From Gambelia wislizenii (lineage: Eukaryota > Chordata > Lepidosauria > Squamata > Crotaphytidae), in NCBI GenBank assembly GCA_030847615.1, contig JAUMIR010000001.1:248871187-248935186 (forward strand): a stretch of 64,000 nt of DNA. The letters are read 5' to 3'. Below are positions 55,353-64,000 of this stretch, in pieces. Every line of letters begins with the position of its first letter. The first letter of the stretch is position 1. The notes under the pieces were generated by a model that was not told the DNA's origin, searched no databases, and saw only the letters and a list, made by a program, of their open reading frames with translations. The position numbers were made by a program, and so were the translations under genes.

Positions 55353-56105
55353 GTTACCCCCTTTTTGCATAGCTAAGTTGAGTTGCTGCTAATTTCCCCA
55401 ACATATTAGAAACTCGATATTTTCTTGGAATTTTCCAAGGAGTATTTTGGGTAACAGTCCAAAGCGTTCGAACTCATTTGTTTTATAAGTGGATTTTCAA
55501 AATGTTTCTATTTATATATATAAAAAAGAACTGAGGTCATAAACTGGAGAATAAATTATTACAGTAGCACTTACATAGCTCTGTTTACAAGTCAAACCTG
55601 CTTCAGAATCTTCATATTGAAGATTGCAGGGTAAGGAAAAATAGCCTGCAATCTTATATGCACTTTCCTGTGAGAAAGCTAGTCTAAAAATTATGGGACT
55701 TAATTCTAAGTAGATATGTATACAGCTGCACTCTTATTGACCATGACATCTAATTCTAATTTTATTGATGGCAGTTGACCGGTGCAACCGAGTTCTGGTT
55801 TGGGACCTGAAACTTGCTTGGTTAATTCTGATTAATATATATTTCTTGGGATTCTGCAATTTGACATGAAACAAAATTAGGTTTTGTAGTATGATAGGGG
55901 AAATAGGATACACAACACCATCGTCATCATCAACCATTTATTTGTACCTGGTCTACTACTTATAACAGATAGCTGTTTAGACCAGAAAATACAATACCAA
56001 TATATTATGGACAATATAACAAGATAATAATATTAACAGAATTTTTTTTAAAAAAAACTCTCAGTAAATCCAGGCAGCAGAAAGACCTCAAATTATGCAG
56101 TCAAA
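55353..56105. other. Intron A-B, mostly unrecognised
   Basis: A diverged common repeat (gggacttaattctaagtaga) is at 55697-55735. The rest is AT-rich and unassigned. Confidence 0.5.
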
Positions 56106-56424
56106 GGACTTTTTCAAATGGGGGGGGGGAAACACAGGAGGTTGGGAGAAGAACATCACTGTCTCGCTTACAGAGCTCCATTTCAGATGGCACCCTCCTC
56201 CTCTCGACCTTCCCCTATGCTTCCTCCATGCTGCAGGCACCACTTTTTATTGATGGGATTTTTCCATCAATAAAAACGGCGCATTTCTCGCACCCACAGC
56301 ACAGAAGAATCACGGGGGAAGGTCAGGAGGAGGATGGTGCTGTTCAAAATGGAGTGCTGTAAACGGGACAGTGTCATTCTTCTCCCAACCTCCTTGGGGT
56401 CCCCCCCCCGTTTGAAAAAGTTCC
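56106..56424. mobile_element. Palindromic MITE, GGACTTTTTCA ends
   Basis: The left end is GGACTTTTTCAAATGGGG and the right end, reversed, GGAACTTTTTCAAACGGGG. Arms meet near 56262 at ttttattgatggg...ccatcaataaaaa. The flanks (AAA and ATG) no longer match. It is the full-length relative of the half copy at 11862. Confidence 0.75.
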
Positions 56425-56849
56425 ATGTCTGCTAGAATAAAGAACGTTATTAATTTCTGATGGCTCTTGATTGGGAGATCATTACAGAGCACACCACAAA
56501 AACGGCTCATAACCATCCTCAATCTTTCTCTGCCAAATTGGACTGTGGAGCAGGGAGTCCCTAACTAGTTCATTTAGTCATTCAAATATCAGGTTGCCTG
56601 GCAGTCCTTGGGCTACTGCAAATTTTTATGCTTTATTAGTTTATTCTCTATTAGGGTATAGCTATGGGGAGGGCAAACTGGGATCATTGTCTCCCCATAA
56701 GAATTCTGCAGCCCAAATGGAATTTTCCTTCAGTCCTCACATTTCTAGTATTGCAGTAACCTAAATGTTCAATGGAGCATTTAGAAACAGAGTGTAAGCA
56801 TTCAAAGAAAAGCAGCAGGCAAAGTTACCATGGGAACGTAAACAGCAAA

Positions 56850-57352
56850 TAGGGGCTCATCACACAGGCCAGAATACCTTGGCTCCCTTCCTGTTGCTCC
56901 CCCATTACCCATATGGAATAGGATAGAATCCAGACCACCATGCCGGCTGGTCTCTGCAGCCACCACCGGCATCGTTGTTGTCTTACTCTCTGAAGCCAGG
57001 AAGCCAGCCTGCAACACATGAGCAAGCCCCCCTGCATGTGACCAGCTTTGGTCATATGCTGTGGCACTCCTTCCTAGCTACGGAAGAGCGAGGCAGATGG
57101 CAGCTGCGGTGATGGGCTGGTGTGCTAGAATGGGCTCTTGTGGTCACGCGGGGCACAATCAGGTTTTTTTTTCCCCCTGGTGGCAGCGAATTTTACCAGG
57201 TATTTTTTTAAAGGTGTAACTGGCTTCCCCCCCCCCCCACGAGCCTTGGCCTCATCTTTGCCCCAGAGGTTGTGAAGACTGCCTGGGAGCAAAATGAGGA
57301 TCGTGTGGACTGCAGGGCTCCAAGATGGGGGCAAGACAGGTTAAAAAGCCCA
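56850..57352. mobile_element. MITE, GGGCTCATC-end family (copy 2)
   Basis: The left end ggggctcatcacacaggcc and the right end, reversed, gattgtatagatgggctttt share the family ends. The interior has gaccagctttggtcatatgc, as in the 58-kb copy. Confidence 0.6.
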
Positions 57353-57596
57353 TCTATACAATCCCTAGAAGAGATCTAAATGTGAACCATTTTAAGTGTC
57401 TCACTCTGCAATGTTAGAAATTTGGGGACTGAAGGAAATTTTCATTTGTGAGGGACAATGCTCTCACTCCTCCCCACCCCCTGCCACCCCAGTGGCTACA
57501 CCTCTACTCTGGATAGTGAGTTAATGTAATAGCAGACTTTAAGAACATGGATACTAGGTTCAGTGAAATGCAAATGAAGTTGGGGTTGTGCACCAC

Positions 57597-57870
57597 TTTA
57601 TTTAGTTAGTTATTTATACCCCGCTCTTCAGCCACAAGGCTATCAGAGCGGCTTACAAATTGTTTTTTAAGCAATAGCTATTTACACATCTACACTGCAT
57701 TAAACAGTTTCCAATGTGTGTTAGCTAATTGCCCCCACAAGTTGGGTACTCATTTTACTGACCTATGAAAGGATGGAAGGCTGAGTGAACCTTGGAGCCC
57801 GCTGGAATCGAACTTGCAACGTGGTGACTTGCAGGACTGGCATTTAACCACTGCGCCACCAGGGCTCCTC
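57597..57870 (-). mobile_element. tRNA-derived SINE (copy 3)
   Basis: This is the best-preserved copy. On the minus strand it begins gccctggtggcgcagtggtt (A box), then a B box gttcgattcc at 57804-57813, and ends in a TAAATAA-type tail. The body after the tRNA part (ttgtaagccgctctgatagc, cttgtggctgaagagcgggg) resembles a LINE 3' end. Confidence 0.8.
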
Positions 57871-58002
57871 TTTAAAGAGGAGAGAAGCAAAAATATTTGC
57901 AACTGCAAAGCCTAAACAGAACCTGTACTTTCTAATGAACACAAACACAAACTGTTCCAGGCTGCATTGGTGCACCTGGAAAAACTAAGAACAGAAACTT
58001 AC

Positions 58003-58215
58003 ATCTCCCCACTGATAGAAAAGCTTGGCTGCGTTCCACTGTAACTTCTGGTTACGTTTGTTCCCCACTATTGGAGAGCGCCCACGAGAAAGGCCCTTTT
58101 TCGTGATGTTCACATGGTGTCCCTTCATCCATTCTGGCCAGTTGCCGCGATTACATCGGTGAACAAAGCGAGCACACTCCAAGAACAGGGCCGCTCTTGC
58201 TACCACTGGTGCTTC
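58003..58215 (-). CDS. UNC80: UNC80 exon A (71 codons, phase 0 to 0)
   Basis: This is the most 5' UNC80 exon in the window. It is preceded on the minus strand by the acceptor cattccag and followed by the donor gtaagt. It encodes EAPVVARAALFLEC at its start and ends NAAKLFYQWGD. The middle holds ECARFVHRCNRGNWPEWMKG and a basic stretch, KKGLSRGRSPIVGNKRNQK. I recognise this as a nearly invariant stretch of vertebrate UNC80 in the N-terminal third of the protein. The upstream exon is not in the 5.8 kb that remain to the right. The frame is fixed by the conserved protein sequence and by clean joining to exon B. Confidence 0.95.
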
Positions 58216-58351
58216 CTGGAATGTGTTAACAAAATATCATCAAGAGTTCAAAACAAACAAAAAGAAATCCTAAAACAATATAATACCAAAGTACTTTTCT
58301 GCCATGATCATACACGACAATTCTGTTGAAAGACAATGTTAGTGAGACAGA

Positions 58352-58890
58352 GGGCTTATCTAAACTAGCCAGGATATACTGACTTCCTGCCAGCATATCC
58401 TGGCTTTGGAGGTGGCCTGTTCTGCCTCCGTTACCTGGAGGAAACAGGACAGTGTCCAAACAGAACGTCAGTCCATTGCTGCAGCCTCCACCACCATTTT
58501 CCTTGCTCTGCTGGGTCCAGGGGAAGCCAGCTGCACCATGTGACAAGCCCCCTGCAGGTGACCAGCTTTGGTCACATGCTGCAAGACTGCTGCCTGGACC
58601 TGGAAGAGTCAGGGTGACCAGCAGCAGCAGTAAGGGCCGGGCTGCTGGTACAGGTTCCTGTGGACATGCAGGGCCTAATCTAGTTTTGGCTGCTGGTACC
58701 AGAATAAATTGGGTATTGTATTATAACAGTTTATCAGGCCCTATCCCAGCTTGCCCCCGTCTGAGCCCCATATCTGCCCCAGGAATCGTTAAGGGATGCC
58801 AGGGGCAGAATGGAGCAAATGCCCTGCATCATATGGACTGCAGAGCTCTGAGATGGGGACAAGCTGGAGTATTTAGCCCATGTAGATACC
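58352..58890. mobile_element. MITE, GGGCTTATCTAAAC-end family (copy 3)
   Basis: The left end gggcttatctaaactagcc and the right end, reversed, gggtatctacatgggctaaa are inverted. The interior has gaccagctttggtcacatgc and catgtgacaagccccctg, shared with the other copies. Confidence 0.65.
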
Positions 58891-59107
58891 CAGAGATCAC
58901 ATATCATACCATATTAAGAATTAATGAGGGTTGGCAGGTTAGGAGATGCTAAGAATTTACTCATGATTTTAGGTTTGTGGTTGGCTTTGTTCCAACAAAC
59001 AATGCAATAGCTACAGCGCATCACATGACATATGGCTGCATCCTTTTGTTTATTTAAACTTATTTTGGAGAAATAAGTAAGTCCTGTCATATGTGCTGAA
59101 TTTGCTC

Positions 59108-59255
59108 AGTTGGGAGCAAATATCCACTGAACATTTTATCCAGAGGCTGGATGGCCATCTGTCAGAAATGCTTTGTTTATTCCTGCATGGCAGGGAGTTG
59201 GACTGGATGGTCCTTATGGTCTCTTTCAACTCTGATTGATTCTATGATTCTATCC
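59108..59255 (+). mobile_element. CR1 LINE, 3' end
   Basis: Contains ggatggccatctgtcagaaa, tattcctgcatggcagggag and ttggactggatggtcct, and ends with gattctatgattctat, the CR1 3' UTR and terminal repeat. Confidence 0.85.
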
Positions 59256-60060
59256 TGAATGGAGCACCTCTTTTCTACCTTCCCTTCCTACTTTTTGCTC
59301 CTTTATTTTAAAACTGTTTGCTCTTCTTGGTTCACTTCTAGCAGAAGTTAGGAAACTATAGCCCATGGACCATGTGCAACCCTGAACACCCACTTTTGCA
59401 GATTTTTCATCCTAGCCAGTTCCCTGACTTTAACATGATTTTAATTCCTAAACCACAGTGAAACACTCCAAATGGCATCCAAATGCAGCAGTCTCCCCTC
59501 TGCTATCCTGTAGAACCTTCACACCCCAACCATGTTTCTTCCACAGCATAGTGGCCCAAAATGATGACTAGAAGTCATAACATGATTCCCAGTGAGCCTC
59601 TATGTGCAGGTGCAGTTTGCAGGGTGGTTCATTCTACATAGACTCAGTGAACACACACTCATACATACACATAAACATGAACACACACATCCAGTCAACT
59701 TATAACCAAATGGGAAAGCCCATCTTTGAGTATCACACATGCATCTCATTTGGACATAGCTACTCCTCAGGCATCTCGAAAGAGAGAAAGAGAGCTTGAA
59801 AGGTTAATGTTGAAAATTAATTTCATAATGTTATATGTTAGAAACTGGGAAATCATTTCAATATCATAAACCCAGATAATCAAAATCCTTTAATTAGCTG
59901 AGTTATCATTAATTAACTCATCGACTGAGCCTTTAGTGTTGAGCTATACCATGTGATTTTCAGAGAATGGCATGGAGGTGGTGACTGTTATTGGCTCTTT
60001 TAAAAGGGCTTTTTTTTATCCTTTTGAGTTGCCTTCCTCCAACCTAGATTTCCCCCCCAA
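59256..60060. other. Intron upstream of exon A, nothing recognised
   Basis: Contains short CA-rich runs near 59650-59690 and no supported feature. Confidence 0.5.
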
Positions 60061-60069
60061 TGTGGACTT

Positions 60070-60345
60070 ATTAATTGTCATCAAGTCAACTCCAACTTAT
60101 GACAACCCCTAAAGGCACCAGATCCTGCCTGATTTGGAAGCTAAGCAGGGTCAGCCTTGGTTGGTACTAGGATGGGAGATGGCCAACAAATACCTGGTGC
60201 TGTAGGTTATATTTCAGAAGAAGGAACTGGGAAAACCACCTCTGAGTATTCCTTGCCTATGAAAACCCTATGAAATTCATGGGGTCATCATAAGTTGACA
60301 GGCAACTTGAAGGCTCATGCACACACGTACGCACACACATACACG
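60070..60345 (+). mobile_element. 5S-rRNA-derived SINE
   Basis: Positions 60119-60208 follow the 5S rRNA sequence: gatcctgcctgatttggaag, ctaagcagggtcagccttgg, ttggtactaggatgggagat, then tacctggtgctgtaggtt. The internal A box (agctaagc) and C box region (ggtactaggatgggaga), which drive RNA polymerase III, are readable. A SINE body follows, ending caacttgaaggc and a CA-rich tail. The last 50 bases before the 5S part (gtcatcaagtcaactccaac) belong to another SINE end. 5S-type SINEs are known from squamates. Confidence 0.85.
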
Positions 60346-60349
60346 TGAA

Positions 60350-60514
60350 TGAGAGACCTCTAAGAGCACTGGCCATCAGCTATCCTGCTCAGGTCTTGCA
60401 GACTCAGTGTCATGGCTTCCTTGATGGAATCAATCCACCTGTCGTGGGGTCTATTCCAGTGCTTTCCACATTACTATTGTATTGTATTTTAATTTTTGTA
60501 AGCCGCCCCGATTG

Positions 60515-60547
<33 letters not shown>

Positions 60548-60950
60548 TAAGCATTATCTTCTTTTCCAATGAGTCATGTCATCTTGTGATATGCCCAAAG
60601 TACAACAGCCTCAGTTTAGTTTTCTTCACTCCTAGTGAGAGCTCAGGCTAGATTTGATCCAAGACCCATTCATTTGTCCTTTTAGCAGTCCATGGTATTT
60701 GTAGAATTCATCTCCAACACCACAATGATTTGATTTTCCTCCTGTCAGCTTTCTTCACTGTCCAGATCTCCCAGCCATACATAGAAATGGGAAATCTGAT
60801 GGCCTGGATGATTGTGACTTTGGTATTGAAGCCCATAATAAAATTGTTGCATGGAAACAGTGGGATTGCAACATGTCTGGTAACTGTCAGGTTGGGCAAG
60901 GTTGCATGGGAGCTTCTCTAACATCTTGTTCAATTAAATTTGTTAGTGAC
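60350..60950 (-). mobile_element. RTE/BovB- or R4-like LINE, ORF2 end
   Basis: The minus-strand frame near 60708-60899 reads FPISMYGWEIWTVKKADRRK, then IKSLWCWR and, in the next frame, a WILQIPWTAKRTNEW-like end. This pattern (YGxExWTxKKAxRR...WCWRR...PWTxRxxN) is the C-terminus of RTE/BovB-type or related LINE ORF2 proteins. A (TTA)n run at 60512-60547 interrupts it, and a further piece is at 60395-60460. Confidence 0.6.
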
Positions 60951-62797
60951 CTGCATTTCTCCTTTCTCTCCACCCCCAGCAACATGCTTCACTCACTCTT
61001 CAAATGCCTTCTTTGTTAAAGATAAATGAATAGTAATTTATTTTGGTTAGAGAGCACTGGTCCTTAGCAAGTGAATAACTGGTTCGCTAAAAATATCAGT
61101 AAGTAAATTAAGATTGGAGAAGCTGTAATCTGAAATGTTTGAGTCTCTGAGCATATGCAGAATACTTTTTTTGCACAACATAATCACTGCATCCTTTCTG
61201 CCTCTTTGCTAACTGTTGAGAAGCATGGTCTGAAAAGATCAGCAGTAAAGTACATGCTTTGCATGCAGGAGCCAGGGATCCCAAATTCAGTCAGTGGCAT
61301 CTTCAGCTTAAAAGATCTAATGTCTAACAAGTCCACTCTTCTTTGTACCCACTTTATCATAATTGTATAATTAAAAGGTGTTGGGTAAAAAGAAGGAAGA
61401 GCAGGGTAAAAAGCAGAATGGGAAAGATGTAGGAGGAGAGAGAGGAAAATGGAGGACACATTTGAAGAAAACCTTTCACTTAACTATCCACATACATAGT
61501 ATTGTGTAAGTAGGATTACAAAGGGATTCATTGCAGCTCACCCCAAATAATATCATAGAAGACCATGAATTATATCACACTGTACAATGGAAATCAGTTC
61601 AGAATATAATTAGTAGAGGAGTGGATGTTACCGAAGAGAGTCACAATACATCTCCCAACCCCACCCAGCCTGAAAAACTATAAGAAACTTTCTTTCCATA
61701 CAGAACAGTGGGGGTCAGAGGGGAATCCCCTGCTTTTCAGGCCTAAAAGGCTGGCATGCTGAATGGGCCCTGACTGCTTGAGGTCCTTTGTCTTCTGTTA
61801 AGCAAGCAAGTCGCTGCCTCCCCATCTTTTTCATTCTGACATTCACTTTTTTCTCCATTCTTTTTTTTAAAACCTTTTCCCCAAACTCAATTCTTCTTCT
61901 CCTCTGAAAACACACTCTTTTGTTCTGACCTCGACTCCAGGAAGTTCTTTCTGTCTCCCTCTCCGTTCTGTCTTCCCAAAGAAATTGTGCTGATTATATG
62001 GTTAACAACAGAGCCACATAAGGCATTTCTTCCAGTTCTAACATTTCTTTTCCTGAAGCAGCTGGGCTTCCTGCTGTCTTAAATGGGACAGAGGGAGAAA
62101 GAGCCACCCTAAAGAATTCTGAGAAATTCTAATTATCCAATTCGCTAAAGCATATTATAAACTTTTGTGTTGAGGAATCCAGTGAATTAGGGAAAATTAT
62201 TGGGAAAAATCTAGCAAATTGATAAATTAATGAGTTAATTAGCAAGTTAATTCCAAATTCTGCACACGTATGATCCCAAATAAGTAAAATAAATGGAAAT
62301 TACATAATTTTTGATTTACCAAGTACCCATTGATTTGAGGGATCTTCTCTTATTGGGACTAACAGTCAGATTTTAGGTGTCAGAGGGTCCTAATATTGAG
62401 ACCTCTCAGCCATATTAAGTTTTGCAATAACCTGCTGCTGTGCTGACCCTATGCTTCAATAAAGCTTTCTTGGAGTTATCCAGAGGCCTCGTCATTGAGT
62501 AGGGAAAGACAGGGGCATAATATTAGGGCTTTTAAAAATGCTTGCAATTTAATGTAAAAAACAACAACACAACAACGACAACCTGAGGGGCAAAGGAGAT
62601 CTTCTAGAAGTGATGCAAAATTTCTGAGATTGGAAATAGGTAAAGATTTGTACCTCCCAGCAGCAGTAATGTAATACTACTGCCACCAGAAGTGTTACAC
62701 TAACCATGGAAACTGTACCGAGACTGGGATGGTTTGGGAGTTCCTGGCCACAGACACCATTCCCTTTGCTGTCTCTTTCTGTGGCTAATTGGATTTG
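60951..62797. other. Intron upstream of exon A, nothing recognised
   Basis: AT-rich; frames are short and resemble no protein. No UNC80 exon is seen. Confidence 0.5.
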
Positions 62798-63403
62798 GGA
62801 GATTATCAGATGCACTAAATATGGCTTTACATGCACTCCAGGAGATTGCTAAAGGGCTTTCCTTTTAGACAATGTTGTTCCCGTTTCATCATACTCCCAT
62901 TCAGCTGCCGTTATGCTGGTGCTTCTTTTTATTTACAGGCTAAGCTGTGAATAGATCCCCATTTGTTTCTGTAATGAAATGCCGTGCAACTGAAAAGGTG
63001 CCCCGTTACGCTGGCGCGATGCCAGCATCAATGGGAGGTCCATGCCAGATCACTTCCGAGTGAGATCAGGACACCAAGGTAAGTGACACACTTTTAATGA
63101 CCCTCCCTGGGTTACTTGTAGTGTGTTTAGGTGCTTAGTGTAACTTGTTGTCTTGTATTTTGCTTTTGCAGTTTGAATTTTCTGCACTCTCATCTTCTCG
63201 CGAGAACAACTGGGATTTCAATCCAGGAAGTGAAAGGAGCTCCATTCGAGCTCCTTTCACTCCTGGGCTGCCCTGCTAAGAGAATGAGGCATGGAAAAGG
63301 TAGGTCTGAAAAGTCTTCCCTTTTTCGTGTGACAGGGACAGGAGAGGGGCAGAAGAGGAGATTGTGAGATAGGAACTTTTTTCATTCCTGTCTGAAAATC
63401 TCC
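62798..63403. mobile_element. Foldback MITE, GGAGATTATCAGA ends
   Basis: The ends are GGAGATTATCAGATGC on the left and, reversed, GGAGATTTTCAGACAG on the right. The flanks are TTG and TTA. The interior (tttgcagtttgaattttctg, catcttctcgcgagaa, tgaccctccctgg) is like the 35.4-kb and 39.7-kb copies, joining the two end types into one superfamily. Confidence 0.75.
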
Positions 63404-63442
63404 TTAGAGTGTCTGAGATGACCCATTCTAGTGTTCTTCTAA

Positions 63443-63753
63443 GGAGATGATCAGATGCAGCAAAAAGCCCAACAGGAGCATGCGAGGACGACATTATTGT
63501 CCCATGAATGAGTCCCAGTTTCAGATGATGTCATTGCCCTCGTGTGCTGACTCTGCACTGCAGCTGTGAGTAAGGAATCACTTTTCATTGATAGTGCTCC
63601 CTGTCAATTGAAAGTGATGCCTTATTTGCAGCTGCAGCACAGACTCAGCACACGAGGATGATGACGACATCTGAAACAGGGACACATTTGTGGGACAGTA
63701 ATGTCATCCTTGTGTGCTCCTGTTGGGCTTTTTGGACACGTCTGATAATCTCC
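63443..63753. mobile_element. Palindromic MITE, GGAGATNATCAGA ends, TAA duplication
   Basis: The left end GGAGATGATCAGATGCAG and reversed right end GGAGATTATCAGACGTG pair, with arms matched through aaaaagcccaacaggagca and cctcgtgtgctga to a centre near 63598. The duplication TAA is on both sides (63440-63442 and 63754-63756). Confidence 0.8.
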
Positions 63754-63756
63754 TAA

Positions 63757-64000
63757 GACCAGCAGATCAGTACTGTCCAAACTAAATTCTTACCCAGGAG
63801 CTGAGTATCAAGATTTTTTATATATATATGTTAAAAAACATGTTCATGCTGCCTTTCTGGCTCAGTGGGAGGCACTCGTGACTGCTCAGAATAGAATGCA
63901 ATCTTACATGTTAACATATTTCTAGAAAACTTAAAAACCAAACATAAATAATTAATGCTTTTTTTTAAAAAAACAGCAGAAAGCACCAATCACGTACCAG
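63757..64000. other. Right edge, nothing recognised
   Basis: AT-rich intron. The window ends cacgtaccag; on the minus strand ctggtacgtg could be an exon-end/donor pair, but no coding sequence is available to test it. Confidence 0.3.

Larger units (their letters stand above)
1059..58215 (-). other. UNC80: UNC80 gene, internal part (13 coding exons, partial at both ends)
   Basis: UNC80 is a very large cytosolic scaffold that, with UNC79 and FAM155A/NLF-1, forms the NALCN sodium-leak channel complex in neurons; it supports channel stability, delivery to the membrane and regulation of resting potential. Thirteen minus-strand exons (labelled A to M in transcript order) were recognised from protein sequence typical of vertebrate UNC80. 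Each is bounded by AG and GT splice sites. Lengths are 213, 136, 134, 166, 204, 101, 198, 108, 139, 182, 132, 187 and 132 nt (2,032 nt). Phases join without a break: 0/0, 0/1, 1/0, 0/1, 1/1, 1/0, 0/0, 0/0, 0/1, 1/0, 0/0, 0/1, 1/1. No stop or frameshift is seen, so the gene looks intact. The first and last exons lie outside the window. Introns range from 209 bp (K-L) to about 11.6 kb (F-G) and are packed with mobile elements. Confidence 0.95.

Noticed and set aside
57804..57870. A-box and B-box sequences that could suggest a tRNA gene
   Set aside because: The cloverleaf is not complete and the sequence is repeated three times with a LINE-like tail, so it is a tRNA-derived SINE.
60119..60208. 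Possible 5S rRNA gene
   Set aside because: It is truncated, diverged and fused to a SINE body with a CA-rich tail; there is no run of T for termination right after it.
63985..64000. Exon end at the right edge (minus-strand ctg followed by gtacgt)
   Set aside because: A donor-like hexamer alone is weak evidence, and the coding part would lie outside the window.

Overview
The window is intronic and exonic DNA from a vertebrate, most likely a squamate reptile (lizard or snake). Thirteen consecutive coding exons of UNC80 lie on the minus strand, running from about 58.2 kb down to 1.06 kb. They keep a single reading frame across all twelve junctions and give about 677 codons of a protein that is roughly 3,250 residues long in mammals. 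UNC80 is the large scaffold subunit of the NALCN sodium-leak channel complex. The gene continues off both ends of the window, and I see no other host gene. The organism call is an inference. It rests on the mix of repeats: L1, L2-like and CR1 LINEs, Penelope-like elements, a 5S-rRNA-derived SINE, tRNA-derived SINEs, and many palindromic DNA-transposon derivatives in the same introns. This mix is typical of squamates.

Layout from left to right: an L2-like fragment; exon M (1059-1190); a full-length but decayed L1 with a perfect 19-bp target duplication (1300-6906); an L2-like 3' end and a palindromic MITE (7.0-7.8 kb); exons L and K (8857-9384); MITE-rich intron (9.5-12.7 kb); exons J and I (12819-14162); more MITEs and an L2-like LINE (14.3-18.6 kb); exons H and G (18694-19527); a CR1 broken by a Penelope-like element (20.4-21.6 kb); a second near-full-length L1 (23.2-29.2 kb); a 51-bp-unit minisatellite (29.39-30.54 kb); exons F and E (31164-33019); palindromic MITEs (34-40 kb); exons D and C (42677-45390); a solo LTR inside a MITE (47.3 kb); two more Penelope-like copies (49.15-51.07 kb); exon B (53542-53677); a compact LTR element (54.6-55.35 kb); more MITEs; exon A (58003-58215); then repeat-bearing intron to the end.

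The most notable non-genic signals are these. (1) Four Penelope-like copies are built as inverted pairs of one terminal block, and that block carries a small hammerhead-ribozyme-like core; two blocks keep an intact core and the others show mutated core positions. (2) At least nine foldback elements share the end GGA(G/C)(A/T)TT(A/T)TCAGA and mostly 3-bp target duplications, including an almost perfect palindrome of about 330 bp at 34310-34638. (3) A roughly 1.15-kb G-rich minisatellite has a 51-bp period, so several frames stay open by chance. (4) Two L1 elements and an L2-like element sit in the same transcriptional sense as UNC80.

Exon boundaries were placed by hand from GT/AG sites, phase and recognised UNC80 protein sequence. 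Repeat family names rest on recognised motifs, not on a database search.
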